Assembly (NCBI RefSeq): GCF_000718775.1
Contig: NZ_JOCB01000044.1
Span: forward strand, 1 to 64,000
Direction of reading: 5' to 3'
Source of the DNA: Streptomyces sp. NRRL S-31
GTDB lineage: Bacteria > Actinomycetota > Actinomycetes > Streptomycetales > Streptomycetaceae
Length of the DNA: 64,000 bases
The position numbers were made by a program, and so were the translations under genes. The notes beneath the pieces were generated by a model that searched no databases, was not told the origin of the DNA, and saw only the letters and a list, made by a program, of their open reading frames with translations. The stretch's first letter is position 1. Each line of letters begins with the position of its first letter. Positions 16,860 to 24,961 of this stretch are shown one piece after another.

Positions 16860-18351
16860 CCGCCCGCACCCCCTCGGCCGCCCCCAGCACGGCCAGCACC
16901 AGCAGCGCGCCGGGCACCGGCCAGTCGCCGTGCCGGACGTACGGCGTGACGCCGTGCGCGAGTGGTACGTCGTACACGCGCGCGGTGCTCGCGCCGGTGC
17001 CCAGCCACGGACCGAGGCGCCGGCCGTCCGGCCCGTACACCGCCGAGACGCCGGTGAGGGTGGCGTGCACCATCGGACGGCCGGTCTCGGCGGCGCGCAG
17101 CGCGGCCAGCGAGGCGTGCTGCTCCGGCGCCCAGCTGTGCTGGAAGGACGAGGTGGAGGACTGGCCGAGGAGGACGTCCGCGCCGTCCTCCGCCAGGTGC
17201 CGGCTCATGTCCGGGAACGCGGTCTCGAAGCAGATCAGCGGACCGACCCGCAGCCCGTGCCCGACGTTCATCACGGTCTGCCCGGTGCCGCGCTGCCGGT
17301 CCTCGCCGGCGGCGCGGCCCACGGAGGTGGCCCAGCCGAACAGCGAACGGGCCGGTATGTACTCGCCGAACGGGACCAGCCGCATCTTGTCGTACCGGTC
17401 ACCGGTCGGGCCGTGCGGGCCGACCAGCACCGAACTCTTGTAGATGCCGGGCCGGTCGGCGCGGCGGGCGTCCACGTTCACCAGCAGGTCGGCGCCGGTC
17501 GCCCGGGACAGCGCGGCCAGCCGCCGGGCCAGGTCGGGCCGGTCGTCGAGGTCGAAGCCGACGCTGGACTCGCCCCACACCACCAGGTCGACGCCCCGCC
17601 CGGCGAGCCGCCGGGTCAGCCGCTCCTCCCGGTCGAACCGCCGGTCGCCGCTGTCCTGTCCGGCCACGACACCCGGCTGCACGACGGCGATCCGCACCCG
17701 TCCGTCGACGTCCGGACGCGGCGCCCACACCCACGCGGCCGAGGCCGCGGCGGCCGTGGCGAGCAGCGAGGCCAGGGCCGGCAGGCGCGCGGCGCGTACG
17801 GCGAAGAGCACCGCCACCGCCACGTTGACGGCCACCACCAGGAAGCTGAGCAGCCACACCCCGCCGACCGAGGCCAGCCGCAGCGCCGGGTCCACCTGCC
17901 ACTGGCTGGCGCCCAGCATGCCCCACGGCCCGCCGAGGCCCTGCCAGGACCGGACCAGTTCCACGGCCAGCCAGGCCGACGGCAGCACCAGCAGCGCGGC
18001 GGCACCCCGGCCCGCCGACGGCTCCCCGCCCAGCAGGCGGCGCACCAGCACCCCCCAGGGCGCCCAGAGCAGGCCCAGCAGCGCGGCTATCAGGAAGATG
18101 AACACGTGCAGGCTCGGCAGCAGCCAGTGGTGGACGGCGAGCAGGAAGCCGAAGCCGCCGCACCAGCCGTCGTACGCGGCCCGCCGGGCGGTCGGCGCGG
18201 AGCGGGCCAGCAGGATCCACGGCACCAGGGCGACGTACGCGAACCACCACAGGGACGGGGCCGGGAACGCGAGTACGGGCAGGGCGCCCGCGAGGGCGGC
18301 GGTGGCCGAGCGACGCCAGGGGGAGGCCAGCCAGTGGTTGATCGTCCTCAT
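16777..18351 (-). CDS. lnt: Apolipoprotein N-acyltransferase
   Basis: 524 residues. An N-terminal membrane domain of about six to seven helices (residues about 15-215) is followed by a nitrilase-like domain outside the membrane. The Glu-Lys-Cys triad is visible: 'VVWGESSVGF' (Glu), 'DKMRLVPFGEYIP' (Lys) and 'LICFETAFPD' (Cys). The enzyme adds the third acyl chain to the N-terminal Cys of lipoproteins. A last membrane helix occurs near the C-terminus. Streptomycetes often carry two Lnt homologues; this could be the secondary one. The gene overlaps the convergent Gfo/Idh gene by 83 bases. Confidence 0.88.
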   Translation of the reverse strand: MRTINHWLASPWRRSATAALAGALPVLAFPAPSLWWFAYVALVPWILLARSAPTARRAAYDGWCGGFGFLLAVHHWLLPSLHVFIFLIAALLGLLWAPWGVLVRRLLGGEPSAGRGAAALLVLPSAWLAVELVRSWQGLGGPWGMLGASQWQVDPALRLASVGGVWLLSFLVVAVNVAVAVLFAVRAARLPALASLLATAAAASAAWVWAPRPDVDGRVRIAVVQPGVVAGQDSGDRRFDREERLTRRLAGRGVDLVVWGESSVGFDLDDRPDLARRLAALSRATGADLLVNVDARRADRPGIYKSSVLVGPHGPTGDRYDKMRLVPFGEYIPARSLFGWATSVGRAAGEDRQRGTGQTVMNVGHGLRVGPLICFETAFPDMSRHLAEDGADVLLGQSSTSSFQHSWAPEQHASLAALRAAETGRPMVHATLTGVSAVYGPDGRRLGPWLGTGASTARVYDVPLAHGVTPYVRHGDWPVPGALLVLAVLGAAEGVRAVRPRRGGRAPLAPPARTVHGSPARPWR

Positions 18352-18436
18352 AGGGACCCTTCCTACCCAGCTGTGCTTCCAGTGTGCGCCGGTGAACGGT
18401 GCCGGTGTCTCCCGCGGTCCCGCCGCGCCGCGCCGC

Positions 18437-18913
18437 TCACCTCACGGCGGGGCCCTCCGCCGGCAGGCGGCGCCACTTCTCCCGCACCACGACCTCGCGC
18501 AGGCGCCAGCCGTCCGGTGTGCGCAGCAGCCCGAAGTCGTAGCGGCCGCCGCACACCAGGTCCGGTGCGGTGGAACCGGCGGCGCCCGCGAGGCGCATGG
18601 GGTTGAGGTAGTCGGCGCGGACGCGGGCGGTGTCACCGCTGTCCTGGTCCAGGACGCCGAACCGCACCTGCCGGTTGACGATCAGGTGCTGGCGCATGGC
18701 GAACGCCGTCAGGCTCTCCGCGAGCCAGGCGGCGACCCGCTCCGCGTCACCCTCGATGCCGCCCGCCGAACGGTAGTCGGCCCGCCCGTCCGCCGTGAAC
18801 AGCCCTCGGTACGCCTGCCAGTCACCGTCGTCCACCGCCACCGCGTACGCGGTGACCAGGTCGTCCACGGCCAGCCGGTCCCTCACGGTCGCGAACTCCG
18901 CGCGCTGCGTCAT
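18437..18913 (-). CDS. NTF2/SnoaL-like domain protein
   Basis: 158 residues of the SnoaL_4 type: 'VRDRLAVDDLVTAYAVAVDDGDWQAYRGLFTADG' is the typical first helix-strand, 'RHLIVNRQV' type strands and a C-terminal 'GRYDFGLLRTPDGWRLREVV' close the cone-shaped fold. Such domains are found in dehydratases, cyclases and hydroxysteroid isomerase-like enzymes, but the domain alone does not define an activity. ATG 18913 is the natural start; a 55-residue extension upstream is unsupported. Divergent from a DUF4291 gene. Confidence 0.75.
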   Translation of the reverse strand: MTQRAEFATVRDRLAVDDLVTAYAVAVDDGDWQAYRGLFTADGRADYRSAGGIEGDAERVAAWLAESLTAFAMRQHLIVNRQVRFGVLDQDSGDTARVRADYLNPMRLAGAAGSTAPDLVCGGRYDFGLLRTPDGWRLREVVVREKWRRLPAEGPAVR

Positions 18914-18953
18914 CGGCACAGTGTTGGGCACGGCGGACGCCGAGCCAAGAGGT

Positions 18954-19619
18954 GTGCGCGGTGAATATTCGGTGGTGCGGGCGGCGGCGTCGGCCGAACC
19001 TGTCCTGGTGAACGGAGAACACGCCGAGAGCGAACCCAGGTTCCGTGTCCGCGCCCGCCACACGGACGCCACGGTCACCGTCTACCAGGCATACCGCCCG
19101 GGAATCGGCCGCCCGGCCGCCCGCACCGGCCGCTTCCCGCCGAGCTGGAAGCGGGACCGGATGACCTGGATCAAGCCGTCGTTCCTGTGGATGATGTACC
19201 GCTGCGGCTGGGGCACCAAGGCGGGCCAGCAGACCGTCCTCGCCGTCGAGATCACCCGCGAGGGCTTCGAGTGGGCCCTGCGCCACGCCTGCCTCTCCCA
19301 CTACGTGCCCGCCCTGCACGCCGACCGGGCGGCCTGGAAGCGGGAGCTGGCGGCCAGCCCGGCCCGCGTCCAGTGGGACCCGGAGCGGGATCTGCACCAC
19401 AACCCGCTGCCGTACCGGTCCTTGCAGCTCGGCCTCGCCGGGGAGGCGGCGGCCCGGTACGCCGACGAGTGGATCACCGGCATCGAGGACGTCACCCCGT
19501 TGGCCACGGAGATCCACGCGCTGGTGCGCGCGGGGGAACGGGAGCGGGCCGGCCGGCTGCTGCCCGAGGAGCGGCCGTATCCGGTGGCCGGCGAAGTGCT
19601 CGCGCACCTGCTGGCGTAG
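18954..19619 (+). CDS. DUF4291-family protein
   Basis: Up to 221 residues. 'DATVTVYQAYRPGIGRPAARTG', 'RMTWIKPSFLWMMYRCGWGTK' and 'QWDPERDLHHNPLPYRSLQLGL' are the recognisable blocks of DUF4291. GTG 18954 gives the longest sensible product, but family members usually start nearer 'FRVRARHTDATVTVYQAY', so GTG 19008 is the main alternative. The function of the family is not established to my knowledge. Divergent from the SnoaL-like gene with a shared promoter region. Confidence 0.7.
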   Translation: MRGEYSVVRAAASAEPVLVNGEHAESEPRFRVRARHTDATVTVYQAYRPGIGRPAARTGRFPPSWKRDRMTWIKPSFLWMMYRCGWGTKAGQQTVLAVEITREGFEWALRHACLSHYVPALHADRAAWKRELAASPARVQWDPERDLHHNPLPYRSLQLGLAGEAAARYADEWITGIEDVTPLATEIHALVRAGERERAGRLLPEERPYPVAGEVLAHLLA

Positions 19620-19649
19620 GGCCGCGCCGGGGTGCCGGGGGGCCGGGGG

Positions 19650-19829
19650 TCAGGCCGCCTCGATGACCCGGCCGCGCATCGCCGCGGCCCACTCGATCAC
19701 CAACAGCTCGTACTCCGCGCGCTCCTGGGCCGACAGGGTGCCGCCCGCACGCAGCCACAGCGCCCGGATCTGCTCGTTCACCTCGGCGGCAGACCGCACG
19801 GAACCAGGGGACGGGGAATCGGGGGACAT
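19650..19829 (-). CDS. Small conserved hypothetical protein
   Basis: 59 residues, starting at ATG 19829. The sequence 'SAAEVNEQIRALWLRAGGTL' followed by 'SAQERAEYELLVIEWAAA' forms two amphipathic helices and ends with 'AMRGRVIEAA'. No known domain. Codon use and length fit a small real gene; it stands convergent to the DUF4291 gene. Confidence 0.55.
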   Translation of the reverse strand: MSPDSPSPGSVRSAAEVNEQIRALWLRAGGTLSAQERAEYELLVIEWAAAMRGRVIEAA

Positions 19830-20024
19830 GCGGGACAGCCTAGGGGTAAGCACTGACCGTGCGCTACCAGGCCGCTACGCAGACGGTATGGGGTTGGTCA
19901 CCGGCGCCGTGCGCCGGACCGTCCGCGACCGGGAAGTGCCGCGCAACCGCGAGGCGTTGAGCTGGTCACGGGCGCGCGCGGCGGCGCGGGGAGGATGTCC
20001 GGAAGCGGGGGTCCGGACGGGCCG

Positions 20025-20900
20025 TCAGCCCGCCGACTCCGCCGCGTGCGGGCTGAGGACGCCCGCGGTGACCAGGGCGATGATGACGATGCCGAGGGCG
20101 ACGCGGTACCAGACGAAGGGCATGAAGCTCTTGTTGGAGATCCACTTCATGAACCACGCGATCACCGCGTAGCCGGAGGCGAACGCGATCACGGTGGCGA
20201 ACAGGGTGGGCCCCCAGTCCACATGGCCCTCGCCCACCGAGTCCTTCACCTCGAAGGCGCCGGAGGCGAGGACGGCGGGGATGGCGAGGAGGAAGGAGTA
20301 GCGGGCCGCGGCCTCCCGCTTGTAGCCCATGAACAGGCCGCCGCTGATGGTCGCACCGGAGCGGGAGACGCCGGGGATGAGGGCGCATGCCTGGCAGAGG
20401 CCGAAGATCAGGCCGTCCTTGACGCCGAGGTTCTCCAGCGTCTTGCGCTGCTTGGGCGCCCGGTGGCGGCGGCCGGTCTCGTCCCGGGCCGCCAGCCGGT
20501 CGGCGATGCCGATCACCACGCCGACGACGACGAGCATGGTCGCGGTGATCCGCAGATCCCGGAACGGCCCCTCGATCTGGTCCTTCAGCGTCACGCCCAG
20601 CACACCGATCGGGATGGAGCCGACGATCACCAGCCAGCCCATCTGCGCGTCGTGGTCGTGCCGCATCGACTTGTCGAACAGCGACCGGAACCAGGACACG
20701 ATGATCCGGCCGATGTCCTTGCGGAAGTAGATGAGGACCGCGGCCTCGGTGCCGATCTGGGTGATCGCCGTGAAGGCCGCGCCCGGGTCCTCCCAGCCCG
20801 AGAACGCGGCGGTCAGCCGCAGGTGGGCGCTGGAGGAGACGGGCAGGAACTCGGTCAGCCCCTGGACGAGTCCGAGGACGAGGGATTCAAACCAAGACAT
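20025..20900 (-). CDS. uppP: Undecaprenyl-diphosphatase
   Basis: 291-residue membrane enzyme that dephosphorylates undecaprenyl diphosphate to recycle the carrier lipid of cell-wall synthesis; often gives bacitracin resistance. The two family motifs are clear: 'LVQGLTEFLPVSSSAHL' near residue 12 (Glu-rich motif with PVSSSAH) and 'LIPGVSRSGATI' near residue 170. About eight hydrophobic helices. Length is normal. It is preceded by a small membrane-anchored gene in the same direction but separated by about 230 bases, so it probably has its own promoter. Confidence 0.93.
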   Translation of the reverse strand: MSWFESLVLGLVQGLTEFLPVSSSAHLRLTAAFSGWEDPGAAFTAITQIGTEAAVLIYFRKDIGRIIVSWFRSLFDKSMRHDHDAQMGWLVIVGSIPIGVLGVTLKDQIEGPFRDLRITATMLVVVGVVIGIADRLAARDETGRRHRAPKQRKTLENLGVKDGLIFGLCQACALIPGVSRSGATISGGLFMGYKREAAARYSFLLAIPAVLASGAFEVKDSVGEGHVDWGPTLFATVIAFASGYAVIAWFMKWISNKSFMPFVWYRVALGIVIIALVTAGVLSPHAAESAG

Positions 20901-21129
20901 GAAGGTAGGGGGTCCAAGTGCTGGAGAGAAATGGTGATCATGTGACGAGGGCAGCGTAGCGGTCCCGGGGGGCGGCGGGGCAACGGGGGCCGGACAGCCG
21001 GCCGCCCGGACGGCGGCAGGACGCGCGCACGCGGTGCCCCGCGGAGCATGTGCGGGGCGGGCGGACTCGCCAACGCGATGATCCGGGAGGGCGTCTGGGC
21101 CCCGGCACCCGCCGGGGTGCCGGCGCCGG

Positions 21130-21573
21130 TCACCGTGCCATGACCCGCCCGGCGGCGGCGACCAGCTCGTCGGTCGCCGCGATGGCGGCCTCGCGGCGGG
21201 CGGCCAGCGCCGTGCGGTCGGCGGCGTCCCGGAGGCCGAACGCGGCCAGGGCGGCCCTGCGCGCCGGTTCGGCGAGGGCCGGTTCGAGGACGGAGACCGC
21301 GACCAGGGGGGCGGTCACGGCCGAGCGGGTGGCGTGCGACGCCGCCCGGGCCGCCGCGACGGCCTCCTCACCCGCGCCGTTCAGCGCGAGGTCCTCGCGG
21401 TGCCACAGGGCGCGCCGGTGGTCCCCGAGGGCCGCGACCAGTTCGCCCAGCGCCACCCGCAGGGCCTCCGCCCGGCGTTCGGCGCGGGCGTCCCGCTCGC
21501 GCCGGATCTGGAGCAGCCCGGCGAGCGCGCCGCCGAGCAGGGTGCCGGCCACGGCGATGACGCTGGACCACAT
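21130..21573 (-). CDS. Membrane-anchored coiled-coil hypothetical protein
   Basis: 147 residues starting MWSSVIAVAGTLLGGALAGLL, a single N-terminal membrane helix, followed by about 125 residues of Ala/Arg/Glu-rich helix likely to be coiled coil. GGAGAG precedes ATG 21573. No domain recognised. It lies between TVP38 and uppP genes and reads in the same direction. Confidence 0.65.
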   Translation of the reverse strand: MWSSVIAVAGTLLGGALAGLLQIRRERDARAERRAEALRVALGELVAALGDHRRALWHREDLALNGAGEEAVAAARAASHATRSAVTAPLVAVSVLEPALAEPARRAALAAFGLRDAADRTALAARREAAIAATDELVAAAGRVMAR

Positions 21574-21684
21574 CGGACGTCTCTCCTCGGGGACGCGTCT
21601 GCCCTGGGCGCGCAGGCGATCAGGGACATGGCGCACGGCGTGTGGCGCACGGGGGTGTTGCGCGGCGGCGGAGGGCGCGACGGC

Positions 21685-22452
21685 TCAGCGGCCGGCCAGC
21701 CGGTGGCGCTTGCGCCACGCCACCACCGTGCCCGCCAGGGCCGGTACGGCGATGCAGGCCATCGCGATCAGGAAGGCGGGGGAGGTCGGCGTCGAGGCGC
21801 GGGCGCCGGCCACCGCGTAGGCGGCCGTGTTCGGGATCGAGCCCAGGCCGGTCGCCAGCAGGAACGGCAGCCAGCCCATCCGGGAGACGGCCGCGCAGTA
21901 GTTCGCCGCCCAGAACGGCACGCCGGGGAAGAGCCGCAGGGCCAGCATGGACCGGAGCCCGTGCCGGCTCAGCTGTCCGTCGGCCGCCTTCAGCCAGCGG
22001 CCCCGCAGCAGTGGGCGCAACGCGTCCTGCCCGAGCAGCCGGCCCAGCCCGAAGGACACCCCGGCGCCGAACACCGTGCCCGCGAGCGCCGCCGCCAGCC
22101 CCAGCTGCGAGCCGAACAGCGCGCCCGCCGCCAGGTTCAGCAGGGGACGCGGCACGAACGCCACGGTGCACAGCCCGTACGCCGCCGCGAACACGACCGC
22201 CGCCGCGACGCCGCCGAGCTGCGCCGGCCAGCCGTGGGTCAGCAGCCGCTGCGGCTCGCACAGCAGCACGCCCACCGCCGCGCCCGCCAGCAGCGCGAGC
22301 AGCAGGGACAGCCGGGCGTAGGGGGAGAGCAGCAGTCGCGTGCAGCGGACGGACAGTCCTGGGCGGCGCGGTGGGGACGCGGGGACGAGGAGTTGGGTGG
22401 CGGCGGCCGGGGGAGCGGCCGTGGCGGTGCCAGAGCGGTTGGCATCGAGCAT
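21685..22452 (-). CDS. TVP38/TMEM64 (VTT/DedA-superfamily) membrane protein
   Basis: 255 residues. After a 45-residue Pro/Ala-rich cytoplasmic tail there are about six hydrophobic segments. 'FVPRPLLNLAAGALFG' and 'RLFPGVPFWAANYCAAVSRMGW' are the conserved SNARE-associated/VTT blocks, related to DedA. Family members are thought to move or flip lipids. ATG 22452 is the start nearest to the family's usual length; upstream codons run into the tuf3 leader. Divergent from the EF-Tu3 gene. Confidence 0.8.
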   Translation of the reverse strand: MLDANRSGTATAAPPAAATQLLVPASPPRRPGLSVRCTRLLLSPYARLSLLLALLAGAAVGVLLCEPQRLLTHGWPAQLGGVAAAVVFAAAYGLCTVAFVPRPLLNLAAGALFGSQLGLAAALAGTVFGAGVSFGLGRLLGQDALRPLLRGRWLKAADGQLSRHGLRSMLALRLFPGVPFWAANYCAAVSRMGWLPFLLATGLGSIPNTAAYAVAGARASTPTSPAFLIAMACIAVPALAGTVVAWRKRHRLAGR

Positions 22453-22825
22453 CCGGTGACAGTAACCGACAAGCGGGTGTGATCGCCGTATGGTCCGTCT
22501 CACCACCGGCGCGGACAGGGCCCCGCCGGACCCACCGTTCCGGCGGCCGAACGAGCCCGCCGGAAGGAACCGTTCGCCCGAAAACCATTCGACACCGGAC
22601 ATACCGTCGGCGACGATCGAGGGCACGTTCCGGTACGCCTTCCTCCTCGGGACACGCGCGGTCGCGGACGTCCCGAAGGCTGCCGTCCCGCTCCTCCCGG
22701 CCGCTGTCGACGGCGCCCGAAGCCGACCCTCCCCGGATCGTCCGGCGGACCCCGCGGCGGGAGGGCCGGCGCGTCACCGGGGTCCCGAACCCTTCGTCAC
22801 GGCTGAGAGGCTCCGAGGTACAACC
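22453..22825 (+). promoter_or_regulatory. Divergent region between TVP38 and EF-Tu3 genes
   Basis: 373 bases without a convincing gene. The forward frame continuing into EF-Tu3 is open here but has a divergent, Arg/Pro-rich translation and no family similarity, so I treat it as leader. Somewhat lower GC around 22560-22610 may mark the EF-Tu3 promoter. I see no riboswitch. Confidence 0.45.
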
Positions 22826-23995
22826 ATGTCCGAAACAGCCCGCGTACGCACCAAGCCGCACCTGAACATCGGCACCATGGGTCACGTCGACCACGGCAAG
22901 ACCACCCTGACCGCCGCCATCGCCAAGGTCCTCGCCGAGCGGGGCACCGGCGCCCCCGTACCGTTCCCCCGCGCCGGCCGTGCCCCGCAGGAGTCCGCCC
23001 GCGGCACCACCACCGGCGTCGCGCACGTCGAGTACGAGACCGACACCCGGCACTACGCCCACGCCGACATGCCCGGCCGTCCCGACCACGTCGAGCACAT
23101 GGTCGCCGGGGCCGCGCGGCTCGACGGGGCGATCCTCGTCGTCTCCGCGCTCGACGGGGTCATGCCGCAGACCGCCGAACACGTGCTGCTCGCCCGGCAG
23201 GTGGGCGTCGACCACCTCGTGGTCGCGCTCAGCAAGGCCGACGCCGGGGAAGAGGACCTGACCGACCTGGTCGAACTGGAGGTCCGCGACCTGCTCACCG
23301 CCCACGGGTACCCGGGCGGCACCGTCCCCGTCGTCCGCGTCTCCGGGCTGCGGGCCCTGGCGGGCGACCCGCGGTGGACGGCGTCCGTCGAGGCGCTGCT
23401 CGACGCGGTGGACACCTACGTGCCGGTGCCGGAACGGGACCCCGGCGCGCCGTTCCTGCTGTCCGTGGAGGACGTGCTCACCGACACCGGGCGGGGGATC
23501 ACCGTGACCGGCGCGGTGGAGAGAGGCACGGTCCGGGTGGGGGACGAGGTCGAGGTGCTCGGCGCCGCGCCGCACGCGGTCGTCACCGGGCTGGAGACGT
23601 TCGGCAGGCCGGTGCGGGAGGCGCGGGCCGGGGACAGCGTGGCGGTGCTGCTGCGGGGGGTGCCCCGGGACGCCGTCCGGCGCGGGCACGTGGTGGCGGC
23701 GCCGGGCAGCGTGCTGCCGAGCCGCCGTTTCACGGCGCGGGTGCACGTGCTGTCCGGGCGTGAGGGCGGCTGCACCACACCGGTCGCCACCGGGCACCGG
23801 CCGCGGTTCCACCTCCGGACGGCGGACGTGGCGGGCGTCGTCGACCTGGGGGAGAGGGGTGTCGCGCGGCCGGGGGAGACGGTCGCCATGAGCGTCGAAC
23901 TCGGATGTGCCGTGCCCTTGGAGCCGGGTCTCGGTTTCGCCGTCCGCGAGGGCGGCCGGACCGTGGGCGCGGGGACCGTCCTCACCGTGGGGTGA
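22826..23995 (+). CDS. tuf3: Elongation factor Tu, divergent third copy (EF-Tu3 type)
   Basis: 389 residues, the normal EF-Tu length, with three recognisable domains. The P-loop GHVDHGKT and 'AHVEYETDTRHYAH' are kept, but the switch-II motif reads DMPGRPDH, so the catalytic His (E. coli His84) is Arg85, and the guanine motif reads SKAD instead of NKxD (Ser136). Switch I is also altered (RGTTTGVAHVEY). This matches the divergent EF-Tu3 of streptomycetes; EF-Tu3 of S. ramocissimus is reported as resistant to EF-Tu antibiotics. Probably a specialised or stress factor. ATG 22826 aligns with other EF-Tu starts. Confidence 0.88.
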   Translation: MSETARVRTKPHLNIGTMGHVDHGKTTLTAAIAKVLAERGTGAPVPFPRAGRAPQESARGTTTGVAHVEYETDTRHYAHADMPGRPDHVEHMVAGAARLDGAILVVSALDGVMPQTAEHVLLARQVGVDHLVVALSKADAGEEDLTDLVELEVRDLLTAHGYPGGTVPVVRVSGLRALAGDPRWTASVEALLDAVDTYVPVPERDPGAPFLLSVEDVLTDTGRGITVTGAVERGTVRVGDEVEVLGAAPHAVVTGLETFGRPVREARAGDSVAVLLRGVPRDAVRRGHVVAAPGSVLPSRRFTARVHVLSGREGGCTTPVATGHRPRFHLRTADVAGVVDLGERGVARPGETVAMSVELGCAVPLEPGLGFAVREGGRTVGAGTVLTVG

Positions 23996-24024
23996 GGGGC
24001 CCGTCGGGTGAGGGGCCCGTCGGG
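23993..24024. repeat. 16-bp tandem duplication over the EF-Tu3 stop codon
   Basis: TGAGGGGCCCGTCGGG occurs at 23993-24008 and again at 24009-24024; the first TGA is the stop codon of EF-Tu3. Confidence 0.9.
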
Positions 24025-24115
24025 AGGGGGGCGTCGTGACGGGCGGCGGCGAGCGGGCCGGCCGGCGCGCGCCGGCACGGATTCGTCCGCTCCCGGGGCA
24101 CGTCACAATGAACGG

Positions 24116-24961
24116 GTGACCGAGCAGATACCCGTTTCCCGCACCACCGATCACGGCACCGCCAAGCTGATGCCGGATGTCGACCGGGAGCGGGCCTGGC
24201 TGCTCACGGTCGACGGGGCGCCGCAGTCGTACGTCGACCTGGACGACCCCGCGCACCTGGAGTTCGAGTACGCCCGGCGGCTGGGACACGCGCTGGACAC
24301 CGCGGCCGAGGCCGGGCGGGCGCTGGACGTCGTGCACCTCGGCGGGGGCGCGCTGACCCTGCCGAGGTACGTGGCCGCCACCCGGCCCGGCTCCCGCCAG
24401 GACGTGGTCGAGGCCGACCGGGGGCTGCTGGAACTGGTCACCGAGCGGTTGCCGCTCCCGCCCGACTCGGGCGTCACGCTGCACGCCGCCGATGCCCGGG
24501 CCTGGCTGGAGGCCGCGCCGGACGACCGTGCCGACGTGCTGATCGCCGACGTGTTCGGCGGGTCCCGGGTGCCCGCCCACCTCACCACGCTGGCCTACTT
24601 CCGCACCGCCGAGCGGGTGCTGCGGCCCGGCGGGGTCTATCTGGCCAACCTCGCGGACGCGGCGCCCTTCGACTTCCTGCGCTCCCAACTGGCCACCCTC
24701 GCGGCGGTGTTCGAAGAGGTGGCGTTGATCGCCGAACCGGCGGTGCTGCGCGGACGCCGGTTCGGCAACGCGGTGGTCGTGGCCGCGCACCGGCCCCTGG
24801 ACACCGCCGCACTGGCCCGGCGCACCGCGGCGGACGCCTTCCCCGCGCGCGTCGAACACGGCCCCGCGGTACGGCGGTTCACCGGGTCGGCACGCCCGGT
24901 CGAGGACGCCGACGCCGTACCGTCACCCCAGCCCCCCGACGGGGCTTTCGGCATCGGCTGA
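24116..24961 (+). CDS. Spermidine-synthase-like Rossmann methyltransferase-fold protein
   Basis: 281 residues. 'LDVVHLGGGALTLPRYVAA' is the nucleotide-binding glycine motif, followed by 'DVVEADRGLLELV' (acidic ribose-binding residue) and 'ADVLIADVFGGSRVPAHLTTLAYF', the pattern of spermidine synthase-like aminopropyltransferase/methyltransferase proteins. The N-terminal polyamine-domain beta strands are short, and whether it makes polyamines is doubtful. GTG 24116 lies nine bases after CACAAT, a likely -10, so the mRNA may be leaderless. Its last 39 bases overlap the convergent MFS gene. Confidence 0.75.
   Translation: MTEQIPVSRTTDHGTAKLMPDVDRERAWLLTVDGAPQSYVDLDDPAHLEFEYARRLGHALDTAAEAGRALDVVHLGGGALTLPRYVAATRPGSRQDVVEADRGLLELVTERLPLPPDSGVTLHAADARAWLEAAPDDRADVLIADVFGGSRVPAHLTTLAYFRTAERVLRPGGVYLANLADAAPFDFLRSQLATLAAVFEEVALIAEPAVLRGRRFGNAVVVAAHRPLDTAALARRTAADAFPARVEHGPAVRRFTGSARPVEDADAVPSPQPPDGAFGIG

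Noticed and set aside
22490..22825. N-terminal extension of EF-Tu3
   Set aside because: Translation is not similar to EF-Tu; ATG 22826 aligns with the usual start, so the region is treated as leader.
21620..24859. 1079-codon open frame on the reverse strand
   Set aside because: Overlaps TVP38, EF-Tu3 and the methyltransferase-fold gene, all well supported; composition is shadow-like.
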